A DNA stretch of 10,276 nucleotides from CALAED01 sp937891035 (GCA_035642125.1 DASQSZ010000449.1:1-10276); one strand, 5' to 3'; counted from the first letter of the stretch, positions 1-6,424 are shown. Numbers and translations: made by a program. Notes: generated by a model from the sequence alone, not told the origin.

Positions 1-836
1 TGCTGACGGGGGCGGTCGACGACGTGCTCCCCGCCGAGGGGCTCGCCCCGCTGCGGACGTACGGCGCGATCGACATCGCGGTCAACCTGCACGGCAGCGG
101 TCCGCAGAGCCATCGGGTGCTGTCCGCGCTGCGGCCGCGCGTACTGCCCGCCTTCGGGCACCCGGAGTTTCCCGAGCTCGAGGGGCCGCCCTGGGATCCG
201 GCCGAACACGAGGTCGAACGCTGGTGCCGGCTGCTGTCCGAGTATGGGTTGCGGCCCGATCCCGGCGACCTCGATCTCGACCCGCCAGGCCCGCCGCACA
301 CGCCGCCGCACACGTCGCCGGCGCCCGGCGCCGTGGTGATCCACCCGGGCGCGGCCTATCCGGTGCGGCGCTGGCCGGCCGGTCGCTACGCGGCGGTCGC
401 GGCCGCGCTGCGCGCCGCCGGGCTCGACGTCGTGGTCAGCGGCGGCCCCGCAGAGACCCGCCTGGCCGGTCGCGTGGCCGCGCTGGCCGGGCTGCCGCCG
501 GCCGCCGACCTGTCCGGGCGCACCTCTGTACTCGACCTCGCCGCCCTGGTCGCGGCCGCCCGCCTGGTGGTGTGCGGCGACACCGGAACCGGCCATCTCG
601 CGACCGCCTACCGAACGCCGTCCGTGCTGCTGTTCGGCCCGGTCTCCCCGGCGCGGTGGGGCCCGCCGCCGCACCGCGCCGAGCACACGGTCCTTACCGG
701 CCGCGCGGAAAGCGGCACCGGGCCCGACGGCGACCCGCACGCGACGACGCCGGATCCGGGGCTGCTGGACATCGACGCCGACCGGGTCGTCGCGGCGGCG
801 ATGGAGAGCCTTTCGAGCACCTCAGGGAGGATCTGA
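1..836 (+). CDS. Glycosyltransferase family 9 (heptosyltransferase-like), 5' truncated
   Basis: The reading frame is open from the first full codon at base 3, so the true start lies upstream and about 278 residues are visible. This is the C-terminal part of a GT-B fold family 9 transferase (ADP-heptose:LPS heptosyltransferase superfamily), expected to move a sugar from a nucleotide donor to a glycan acceptor at the cytoplasmic face of the membrane. Two donor-site hallmarks are visible: HPGAAYPVRRWPAGRYAA, starting at base 342 (family pattern PGa..kRWp..rfa), and GDTGTGHLA, starting at base 576, followed by PSVLLFGP (family pattern nDTGpmHlA...vaLFGp). Between the two domains lies a Pro/His/Thr-rich linker with a tandem 12-bp duplication at 291-314. 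The stop TGA shares its last base with the ATG of the next gene, so the two are an operon. A heptosyltransferase homologue in an organism without LPS implies another envelope glycan. Donor and acceptor are unknown. Confidence 0.88.
   Translation, partial: LTGAVDDVLPAEGLAPLRTYGAIDIAVNLHGSGPQSHRVLSALRPRVLPAFGHPEFPELEGPPWDPAEHEVERWCRLLSEYGLRPDPGDLDLDPPGPPHTPPHTSPAPGAVVIHPGAAYPVRRWPAGRYAAVAAALRAAGLDVVVSGGPAETRLAGRVAALAGLPPAADLSGRTSVLDLAALVAAARLVVCGDTGTGHLATAYRTPSVLLFGPVSPARWGPPPHRAEHTVLTGRAESGTGPDGDPHATTPDPGLLDIDADRVVAAAMESLSSTSGRI
291..314 (+). repeat. 12-bp tandem duplication in glycosyltransferase linker
   Basis: CCGCCGCACACG occurs twice back to back (291-302 and 303-314). It is in frame and encodes Pro-Pro-His-Thr twice in the linker between the two Rossmann-like domains of the glycosyltransferase. 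It lengthens a flexible segment without touching a catalytic motif. Confidence 0.9.
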
Positions 837-1792
837 TGTACCACCAGCGCGCCGTCGTCACCGGCGGGGCCGGCTTTCTCGGCTCACATCTGTGCGAAGG
901 GCTGCTGGCCCGGGGCGTCTCCGTCGTCTGCCTGGACAACCTGCTGACTGGATTGACCCGCAACATCTCCCATCTGTCCGAACGCAAAGACTTCCAGTTC
1001 CTCCACCGCGACCTGACCGAGCCGGTCCACGTGGCCGGCCCGATCGGCTACGTCTTCCACTTCGCCTCGGCCGCGTCACCCGCGGACTACCTGCGGCTGC
1101 CGCTGCAGACGTTGACCGTCGGCAGCGAGGGCACCCGGCACGCGCTGGAACTGGCCGGGCAGAAGGGAGCGAGGTTCGTCCTCGCCTCGACCTCGGAGGT
1201 CTACGGCGACCCCCAAGAGCATCCGCAGCGCGAGACGTACTGGGGCAACGTGAACCCGATCGGGCCGCGCAGTGTGTACGACGAGGCCAAGCGGTACGCC
1301 GAAGCGCTCACCCGGGCCTTCCACCACACCTGCGACCTCGACACGGCGATCGTGCGCATCTTCAACACCTACGGTCCGCGGATGCGCCCCGACGACGGGC
1401 GGGCAATCCCCACCTTCATCCGGCAGGCGCTGACCGGAGAGCCGCTCACCGTCACCGGGGACGGCTCGCAGACCCGCTCGATCTGTCACGTCGACGACAC
1501 CGTGCGCGGCATCCTCGATCTCGCGGAGTCCGGTCGCCCGGGGCCGATGAACATCGGCGGCCCGCACGAGATGTCGATGCTCGACCTCGCCAGGCTCGTC
1601 ATCGAGCTGACCGGCTCCACCTCGCGGATCCGGTTCGTCGAGCGGCCGGACAATGACCCGGCCGTGCGCCGCCCCGACACGACGCTGGCCCGCGAGGAGC
1701 TCGGCTGGGAGCCGCGGATATCGGTGCGGGAGGGGCTCGCGACCACCATCGACTGGTTCGCGAAAGAACTGGCGATCGCGCGCACGGCCTGA
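836..1792 (+). CDS. UDP-glucuronate decarboxylase-like SDR (UDP-xylose synthase family)
   Basis: An extended short-chain dehydrogenase/reductase of 318 residues. The family converts UDP-glucuronate to UDP-xylose with tightly bound NAD in the cytoplasm. Visible features are the NAD-binding GGAGFLGS (residues 10-17), the acidic ribose-binding D34, STSEVYGDP with T119 and E121, YDEAK with catalytic Y148 and K152, RIFNTYGPRM, and GSQTR with R214. The stretch from STSEVYGDP through NPIGPRSVYDEAKR is the part most characteristic of UDP-xylose synthases. The start is the ATG at 836, which overlaps the upstream TGA (TGATG) and follows AGGGAGG at 824-830 with five bases of spacing. The frame is open further upstream, but that part is antisense-like shadow of the glycosyltransferase. 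Coupling to the transferase suggests it supplies the nucleotide sugar. A dTDP-glucose dehydratase-like or epimerase activity cannot be excluded. Confidence 0.87.
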   Translation: MYHQRAVVTGGAGFLGSHLCEGLLARGVSVVCLDNLLTGLTRNISHLSERKDFQFLHRDLTEPVHVAGPIGYVFHFASAASPADYLRLPLQTLTVGSEGTRHALELAGQKGARFVLASTSEVYGDPQEHPQRETYWGNVNPIGPRSVYDEAKRYAEALTRAFHHTCDLDTAIVRIFNTYGPRMRPDDGRAIPTFIRQALTGEPLTVTGDGSQTRSICHVDDTVRGILDLAESGRPGPMNIGGPHEMSMLDLARLVIELTGSTSRIRFVERPDNDPAVRRPDTTLAREELGWEPRISVREGLATTIDWFAKELAIARTA

Positions 1793-1841
1793 CCCCTTCA
1801 GCTCGGCTGCCGGTCAGCGGGCCGGTGAGGCTGATGTGAGT

Positions 1842-1876
1842 GCCGCACCGGCGCCGATCCGGGGTGCCGGCGCGGC
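1842..1876 (+). terminator. Strong hairpin after the glycan operon
   Basis: A 14-position stem (1842-1855 with 1863-1876) has a seven-base loop GATCCGG. All positions pair except one A-C mismatch (1847/1871) and one G-T wobble (1853/1865). It lies 49 bases after the UDP-glucuronate decarboxylase-like stop and before the next gene. No T-run follows, as is common in high-GC actinomycetes. A small CTGG-tcag-CCAG hairpin comes directly after it. I infer a terminator; a 5' leader structure for the gene at 1951 is the alternative. Confidence 0.5.
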
Positions 1877-1950
1877 CTGGTCAGCCAGGGGATGTCGCGC
1901 GATGATGGGGCCGCTCAGCCGTCGAGATCACCCCCGGAGGTCCTGCGCCC

Positions 1951-2817
1951 ATGACCCGGATCTGCGTCACCGGAGCCAGCGGCCGCGCCGGCCGCGCGAC
2001 CGTGGCCGAACTGCTCGCGCACGGCTACGACGTCCTCGCCACCGACGTCGCCCTGCCGAGCGCGGACCTCGGCGTACCCGTGCTGCGCGCCGACCTGACC
2101 GACTACGGGCAGACGGTCGAGGTGCTCGGTGACGACGTGGAGGCGGTGGTCCACCTCGCGAACATCCCGGCGCCCGGCCTGCGCCCTCCGGTCACCACCT
2201 TCACGGCGAACACCGCCATGAACTATCACGTGTTCGACGCGGCGACACGGCTCGGCCTGCGGCGGGTGGTGTGGGCATCCAGCGAGACCACGCTCGGCCT
2301 GCCGTTCGACACCCCGCCTCGCTACGCCCCGGTCGACGAGGACCACTACCCCTACCCCACCACCTCATACGCGCTGTCGAAGGTGACCGGCGAGACCCTG
2401 GCCGAGCAGTTCGCCGCCTGGTCCGGCATCCCGTTCGTCGGCCTGCGGTTCTCCAACATTTTGGGTCCGGACGAGTACGCCCTCTTCCCCGAACGCGCCT
2501 GGAAGGACCCGCAGCAGCGCAAGTGGAACCTGTGGGGCTATATCGACCAGCGCGACGCCGCCATGGCGTGCCGGCTGGCGCTCGAGGCCGACGTCGAGGG
2601 CAGCGGCGCGTACATCATCGCCGCCGCCGACACCGTGATGGACCGGCCATCGGCCGACCTCCTCCGCGAGGTCTACCCCGACACCCCGCTCACCCGCGAC
2701 ATCGGCGAATACGACACCCTGCTCGCCATCGACCGGGCCCGCGAGGTCCTCGGCTTCACGCCCCGGCACTCTTGGCGCCGGCACGTATCGAGCCCGGCGG
2801 CCGGCCCGGCCGGCTGA
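1951..2817 (+). CDS. NAD-dependent epimerase/dehydrogenase (extended SDR), substrate unknown
   Basis: A 288-residue Rossmann-fold enzyme of the extended SDR type. It has the cofactor loop GASGRAG (residues 8-14), an acidic D32 at the end of the second strand (favouring NAD over NADP), HLAN (68-71), WASSETTLG with S111, and catalytic Y140 and K144 in YALSK. SNILGP follows. It is shorter than typical UDP-galactose epimerases and resembles the uronate dehydrogenase/epimerase-like branch annotated only as NAD-dependent epimerase/dehydratase. The start ATG at 1951 follows CGGAGG, ending at 1940, with a ten-base spacer. The gene is separated from the operon before it by a hairpin and converges on the acyl-CoA dehydrogenase gene with only 12 bases between stops. 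It is only about 32% identical at most, by eye, to its upstream SDR neighbour, so it is not a recent duplicate. The exact substrate cannot be read from the sequence. Confidence 0.85.
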   Translation: MTRICVTGASGRAGRATVAELLAHGYDVLATDVALPSADLGVPVLRADLTDYGQTVEVLGDDVEAVVHLANIPAPGLRPPVTTFTANTAMNYHVFDAATRLGLRRVVWASSETTLGLPFDTPPRYAPVDEDHYPYPTTSYALSKVTGETLAEQFAAWSGIPFVGLRFSNILGPDEYALFPERAWKDPQQRKWNLWGYIDQRDAAMACRLALEADVEGSGAYIIAAADTVMDRPSADLLREVYPDTPLTRDIGEYDTLLAIDRAREVLGFTPRHSWRRHVSSPAAGPAG

Positions 2818-2833
2818 CGGGTCCGGTCGTCAG
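2814..2833. terminator. Bidirectional hairpin pairing two opposing stop codons
   Basis: CTGACG (2814-2819) pairs perfectly with CGTCAG (2828-2833) around an eight-base loop. The left arm holds the TGA of the SDR gene (2815-2817) and the right arm holds the TGA of the acyl-CoA dehydrogenase gene, read on the minus strand (2830-2832). A second short stem, GCCGG/CCGGC (2800-2804 with 2810-2814), sits just before it and shares base 2814. The stem is short and has no T-run, so termination is an inference from position. Confidence 0.4.
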
Positions 2834-4011
2834 ACGAAGGCGCTGAGGCCGGTGACGGCGCGGCCGACGATCAAAGTGTTGATCTCCCTCGTGCCTTCGT
2901 AGGAGTACAGGGCCTCGGCGTCGGCGACGAAGCGGCCGATGTCGTAGTCGAGCACGATGCCGTTGCCGGCCATGAGCTCCCTGGCCCAGCCGACGGTCTC
3001 GCGCATGCGGGCGGTGCAGTACGCCTTGGCGAGGGCCGAGTGCTCGTCCCGGTACAGGCCGGCGTCCTGGAGTTGTGCCAGTCGCACCACCATGCCGAGG
3101 CAGGCGGTGGCGTTGCCGAGCATCTTCACCAGGAGATCCTGTACGAGCTGGAACCTGCCGATCGGGCGGCCGAACTGGTGGCGCTCGACCGCGTAGTCGC
3201 GGGCGATCCCGTAGGCCGCCAGCATGACGCCGACCGCCTGCCAGGCGACACCGCTGCGGGTGCGCCGCAGGATGTGCGCGGTGTCGCGGAAGCCCTCGGC
3301 GTTCTTCAGCCGGTTGGCGTCGGGTACCCGGCAGTCCTCGAACACGAGATCGGCGTTTTGGACCGTGCGCAGGGCGATCTTGTTTTCGATCTTTGTGGCG
3401 GTGCAGCCGGACGTCGCCTTCTCCACGACGAAGCCCTTGACGTGGTCGTCGGCGACGTCCCTGGCCCATACGACGGTCAGGTCGGCGAAGGTGCCGTTGC
3501 CGATCCAGCGTTTGGCGCCGTTCAGCACCCATTCGTCCCCGTCGCGGCGAGCCGTGGTGCGCAACCCGTGTGCGACGTCGGAGCCGCCGCCGGGCTCGGT
3601 GAGCGCGAAGGCTCCGATCGTCTCCATCCGCCCCATGCCCGGCAGCCAGCGCAGCCGCTGCTCCTTCGACCCGCAGTGCGCGATGCTCCCCATGCTGAGG
3701 CCGGCATGGACTCCATAGAACGTCGCCATCGACGGATCGACCCGGGCCATCTCCATGGCGAGGAAGCCTGACAGCAGACTGCGCGGCCGCTCGCCCGGGC
3801 ACTCGTCGTAGGGCAGGCCGGCGATCTGCAGGTCGCCGTACCCCATGATCAGGTGGTACGGGAACTCGGCGCGCGCCCAGCAGTCGTTGGCGATGGGCGC
3901 CACCTCGGCGTCAAGAAAGTCGCGCACCCTGCCGATGATCTCCCGTTCTTCGGCGGTGAGCAGGTCCTGCATCGCATAGAGGTCGCCTGCGATGGGATCG
4001 AGTTCCGTCAT
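2830..4011 (-). CDS. Acyl-CoA dehydrogenase family protein, ACX4/glutaryl-CoA dehydrogenase-like
   Basis: A 393-residue flavoprotein expected to introduce a 2,3 double bond into an acyl-CoA using FAD, as in fatty-acid or amino-acid degradation. It shows the full acyl-CoA dehydrogenase order: an N-terminal helical domain, FAD/substrate loop ALTEPGGGSD (136-145), LNGAKRWIGNG (163-173), and a C-terminal helical domain ending YEGTREINTL with catalytic base E372. KRWIGN.TFADL, TKI.NKI.LR.VQN and the YEGT...VTG..F tail are, from memory, closest to plant peroxisomal short-chain acyl-CoA oxidase ACX4. The glutaryl-binding Arg of human glutaryl-CoA dehydrogenase (in RVDSGYRS) is replaced here (RVDPSMAT, 90-97), so glutaryl-CoA is an unlikely substrate. 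The start at 4011 gives a normal N-terminus, with AGGGCGAGG just upstream. An in-frame ATG at 4050 would add 13 residues. It is divergent from the small membrane-protein gene. Confidence 0.88.
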   Translation of the reverse strand: MTELDPIAGDLYAMQDLLTAEEREIIGRVRDFLDAEVAPIANDCWARAEFPYHLIMGYGDLQIAGLPYDECPGERPRSLLSGFLAMEMARVDPSMATFYGVHAGLSMGSIAHCGSKEQRLRWLPGMGRMETIGAFALTEPGGGSDVAHGLRTTARRDGDEWVLNGAKRWIGNGTFADLTVVWARDVADDHVKGFVVEKATSGCTATKIENKIALRTVQNADLVFEDCRVPDANRLKNAEGFRDTAHILRRTRSGVAWQAVGVMLAAYGIARDYAVERHQFGRPIGRFQLVQDLLVKMLGNATACLGMVVRLAQLQDAGLYRDEHSALAKAYCTARMRETVGWARELMAGNGIVLDYDIGRFVADAEALYSYEGTREINTLIVGRAVTGLSAFV

Positions 4012-4144
4012 CGCCTCGCCCTGGGTCCCGTTCCAGTGCTGCTGCGTCATGCCTACCCCACAGAGCGAAGTCATGCCTCGTTTAGGCCGGCGCGTGACGG
4101 GCAGTCCGCCCACCATGTTGGAGTTGACCCAAAGGCGCGAGGAA

Positions 4145-4477
4145 ATGAGCGAGTATCCATCCCACGGGCGGACCCGGTCCTGGATCACCGTGGCCGTCAT
4201 CGTGGCCGGCTTCGCGACCGGCGGGGTCGCGCTGACCCTCGGGCCCACCTGGTGGCTGTTTTGGACCGCCACCGGCGTCGTCGTGGTGGGCGGCGTGGTG
4301 GGGATGTTCTCCAACATCCTCGCGGACGTGGTGCTGGACGACCCGCGTGATCTGACCGAGTCAATGCACTACTCGGCCGTCGGCCATGAAGGCGAGCCGG
4401 AGCTTCGCGGCGGTGAGCACGGCGAACAGTCGGACAAGCCGACCGCGCGCGACCCGTCGGAGTGGCCGCACGGCTGA
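4145..4477 (+). CDS. Small two-helix membrane protein, HGxxPAAW-like
   Basis: A 110-residue protein with SHGRTRSW at residues 6-13, followed by two hydrophobic helices (about 13-32 and 36-59) joined by a short GPTWW turn. A charged cytosol-type tail rich in Asp, Glu and His (about 60-110) follows. The His-Gly motif directly before two helices matches the actinobacterial HGxxPAAW small membrane protein family, whose function is unknown. Here the Pro-Ala-Ala of that signature is replaced by Arg-Ser, and the tail is longer than I recall for typical members. The start ATG at 4145 has AAAGG (4131-4135, nine bases away) and GAGG very close by. ATG 4115, 30 bases upstream in frame, is an alternative. 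The gene diverges from the acyl-CoA dehydrogenase gene and converges on the FAD/Rieske gene, with 23 bases between stops. Confidence 0.72.
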   Translation: MSEYPSHGRTRSWITVAVIVAGFATGGVALTLGPTWWLFWTATGVVVVGGVVGMFSNILADVVLDDPRDLTESMHYSAVGHEGEPELRGGEHGEQSDKPTARDPSEWPHG

Positions 4478-4505
4478 GCGCGCCCGGCTCTGGGGCGTGC
4501 TCAGC
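4473..4505. terminator. 13-bp bidirectional hairpin pairing two opposing stop codons
   Basis: Bases 4473-4485 pair with 4493-4505 around a seven-base loop (GGCTCTG). Twelve pairs are Watson-Crick and one is G-T (4480/4498). The left arm holds the TGA of the membrane-protein gene (4475-4477). The right arm holds the minus-strand TGA of the FAD/Rieske gene (4501-4503). This is a likely shared terminator for both genes. The right arm runs into the 8-bp tandem array, so other copies of GCTCAGC could replace it in pairing. Confidence 0.55.
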
Positions 4506-4547
4506 GGCTCAGCGGCTCAGCGGCTTGGTGGCTCAGCGGCTTGGTGG
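4500..4547 (+). repeat. Six-copy 8-bp tandem array at the 3' end of the FAD/Rieske gene
   Basis: Six head-to-tail octamers run from 4500 to 4547. CTCAGCGG occupies copies 1, 2, 3 and 5, and CTTGGTGG occupies copies 4 and 6. The array encodes the last 15 or so residues and the stop codon of the minus-strand gene. Each CTCAGCGG carries a minus-strand TGA in one frame. Because 8 is not a multiple of 3, the copies place stops in all three minus frames (4501-4503, 4517-4519 and 4533-4535). Confidence 0.95.
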
Positions 4548-6030
4548 CAGGCCCGGTGAGAACGGAGCCGTCGGTCGCGAACCGAGAGCCGTGGCAGGGG
4601 CATTCCCATACCCGTTCGGTGTCGTTGAAGGCGACCAGGCAGCCGAGGTGGGGGCAGCGGGCGGACAGCACGTGTGCCGTGCCGCCGTCGTCCCTGAAGA
4701 CCGCACACGGGCGGCCGGCGTGGCGGATGACCGCGCCCTCGCCCGGCTTGATGTCCTCGATGGACGCCCGCCGGACGCGCAGCCGGTCGCCGACGAAGCG
4801 GTGCGCGTTGGCCAGGCCGGCCTTGACGATGGGCACCGCCTCGCGCGCCGGATGCGTGCGCCGCGGGGCGTACAGCCCGGTCCAGGGCGGCTCGGTGCCG
4901 GTGAGGAGCCCGGCGAGCAGCCGGCCCGACATGATGCCATGACTCAGGCCCGATCGGGCGTAGCCGGTGGCGACGTACAGATGATCGGCGAATTGGCCGA
5001 CATAAGGGATCTTGTCGGTGGTGTTGAGGTCCTGGGCCGACCACCAGAAGTCCACCCCGTTGATCTTGAAGAGTTCCCGGGCCCAGTCCACCAGTCGCCG
5101 GTGCCGCTCGTCCTCGTCGCCGCCGCCCGGCGGGAATGACTCGCCGGTGATCAGCAGCAGCCGCTGTCCGTCCCGATACGGCGCGGTCCGCACCGACCTG
5201 GTGTTCTCGTCGCGGGTGATGAACATGCCACCCGGGTCGTGATCTGCCGGGATCGGGGCGGCGATGACCAACTCGCGCAGCGGCACCAGCCTGAAGTCGA
5301 GCAGCGCGTGCTCGATCACGGGGAACAGGGTGGCGACCACGACGTCACGCGCGGTGACGGTCACCCCGGTGTCGGTCCGCAGCCGGTGCGGCCCGCCCTC
5401 ATCGATGGTGACGACGCGGGTCCGTTCGTACACCTGTCCGCCCCGGCGAATGAAGTCCTCGGCCAGCCCGAGGAGAAAGCGACGCGGGTGGAACTGCACT
5501 TGTTCCTCGACCCGCATCACCCCCGCGACGTCGTACGGCAGGTCGGTCTCGGTGCCGAACGACACGGCGAGGCCCGCATCCCGAGCGGCCTCGGCCTCGG
5601 TTCTGAGCGCCTCGACCCGGTCGGGCGACTCGACATAGACGTGTGAGGGCCGCCGCTCGATGTCGCAGTCGATGCCGAGCGCGCCGGCCGTCTCGACCAC
5701 GTGGTCGACCGCCTCCTGCTGCGACGTGGCGTACAGCCGGGCCGCCTCGGCGCCGAGCGAGTCGCGCAGCGGGGCATAGATCCACGGGTGGGCCGCGGAC
5801 AGCCGGCCGGTGGTGTGGCCCGTGACGCCGGCCGCGAGCCGGTCGGCCTCGAGCAGCACGGCGGGCCGGCCGGCCCGCGTCAGCTCCCACGCGGCGGCGA
5901 CCCCGGCGATGCCGCCGCCGACGATCGCGACGTCGACCTCGATGTCGTCGGTCAGCCGCGGGTAGGACGTCGTGCCCGTCGATGCCATCCAGTACGACTT
6001 CGCGGTTCCCTCGATCACGATTTTCCTCAT
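4501..6030 (-). CDS. FAD-dependent oxidoreductase with C-terminal Rieske [2Fe-2S] domain (YhfW-like)
   Basis: A 509-residue two-domain redox protein. The N-terminal DAO-type FAD domain has GGGIAG (residues 38-43), an acidic E61 for the FAD ribose, and GHTTGRLSA at about 71-79. The C-terminal part is a Rieske domain with C459-x-H461 and C477-x-x-H480 as [2Fe-2S] ligands. Extra cysteines C464 and C479 match the CxHxGC...CPCHGS disulfide pattern of high-potential Rieske proteins. The architecture equals Bacillus subtilis YhfW, of unknown substrate. Electrons probably pass between an amine or other small molecule, FAD and the cluster. The ATG at 6030 is chosen because SYW.AST before the GGGIAG motif looks conserved in the family. 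GTG 6033 is adjacent, and ATG 5988 would lose SYW. I see no Shine-Dalgarno sequence for any of these. The C-terminal tail is encoded by an 8-bp tandem array. The gene is divergent from the zinc-ribbon gene. Confidence 0.87.
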   Translation of the reverse strand: MRKIVIEGTAKSYWMASTGTTSYPRLTDDIEVDVAIVGGGIAGVAAAWELTRAGRPAVLLEADRLAAGVTGHTTGRLSAAHPWIYAPLRDSLGAEAARLYATSQQEAVDHVVETAGALGIDCDIERRPSHVYVESPDRVEALRTEAEAARDAGLAVSFGTETDLPYDVAGVMRVEEQVQFHPRRFLLGLAEDFIRRGGQVYERTRVVTIDEGGPHRLRTDTGVTVTARDVVVATLFPVIEHALLDFRLVPLRELVIAAPIPADHDPGGMFITRDENTRSVRTAPYRDGQRLLLITGESFPPGGGDEDERHRRLVDWARELFKINGVDFWWSAQDLNTTDKIPYVGQFADHLYVATGYARSGLSHGIMSGRLLAGLLTGTEPPWTGLYAPRRTHPAREAVPIVKAGLANAHRFVGDRLRVRRASIEDIKPGEGAVIRHAGRPCAVFRDDGGTAHVLSARCPHLGCLVAFNDTERVWECPCHGSRFATDGSVLTGPATKPLSHQAAEPLSR

Positions 6031-6033
6031 CAC

Positions 6034-6175
6034 CGAATCGCCGATATTCGATTGCCCTACGACCTACCCGCGTCACGGGAACAAAACGATCGCCTACGGA
6101 GCGTAGCGGTATGTCCTCGTTTGTCCGATGTGGTGCGGGTAGACGAACTGAAGGCGAGGAAATGGAGGAGGGCAC
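6034..6175. promoter_or_regulatory. Divergent intergenic region with short inverted repeats
   Basis: This 142-base gap separates the divergent FAD/Rieske and zinc-ribbon genes, so it should carry both promoters. It is less GC-rich than its surroundings. It holds two inverted repeats: CGAAT-N7-ATTCG (6034-6050, next to the minus-strand start) and CTACG-GAG-CGTAG (6094-6106, mid-gap). Either could be an operator. I could not assign a convincing -35/-10 pair on either strand. Confidence 0.3.
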
Positions 6176-6340
6176 ATGCCGGGGGGAGCCTCTCCGTGGG
6201 GAAGACGACGTTGCCCCGACTGCCGGGCCGTCCTTGACGGCGGTCCGGTCCATTACTACTGCTGGTCATGCTCGCGAGCCTGGTACGCGGCCGACATCGA
6301 CAACGAGATCGAGCGCACTGCGGGCTCGGCCACCAGATGA
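6176..6340 (+). CDS. Small zinc-ribbon protein (54 residues)
   Basis: A short gene with an excellent ribosome-binding site, GGAGGAGGG at 6164-6172, close before the ATG. The 54-residue product has C13-P-D-C16 and C29-W-S-C32, a CxxC-x12-CxxC zinc ribbon. Between the pairs lies RAVLDGGPVHYY, and after them comes an acidic/Arg tail containing AADIDNE. The start MPGGASPWGRRR is basic. Small stand-alone ribbons with a DGGPV segment occur in actinobacteria as hypothetical proteins. Possible roles are nucleic-acid or protein binding, or a metal-dependent adaptor, but none is known. It is divergent from the FAD/Rieske gene and is followed by a 194-base gap before the stalk gene on the same strand. 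The Cys spacing plus a strong ribosome-binding site make this a real gene rather than chance. Confidence 0.8.
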   Translation: MPGGASPWGRRRCPDCRAVLDGGPVHYYCWSCSRAWYAADIDNEIERTAGSATR

Positions 6341-6424
6341 GGCGGGCGGCTCTCAGCCCGGTGACGCCGGAGGCCTGATCGAGGGGGCGGGCAGTCGGCG
6401 GCCGCCCACCGGCGTGGCCACAGA

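Noticed and set aside
224..835. Open frame extending the UDP-xylose synthase-like gene far upstream
   Set aside because: The extension is Arg/Pro-rich shadow of the glycosyltransferase. The ATG at 836 has a strong ribosome-binding site and begins exactly with the NAD-binding domain.
2756..3802. Second minus-strand ORF overlapping the acyl-CoA dehydrogenase gene in another frame
   Set aside because: Arg/His-rich shadow with no motif; the acyl-CoA dehydrogenase frame is unambiguous.
4124..4129. TTGACC as a -35 box for the small membrane-protein gene
   Set aside because: A -10 at normal distance would fall at or inside the start of the gene and no such hexamer is present.
6077..6106. ECF-sigma promoter (GGGAAC with downstream CGTA)
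   Set aside because: The 19-base spacing and the -10 sequence do not fit the known GGAAC-type consensus.
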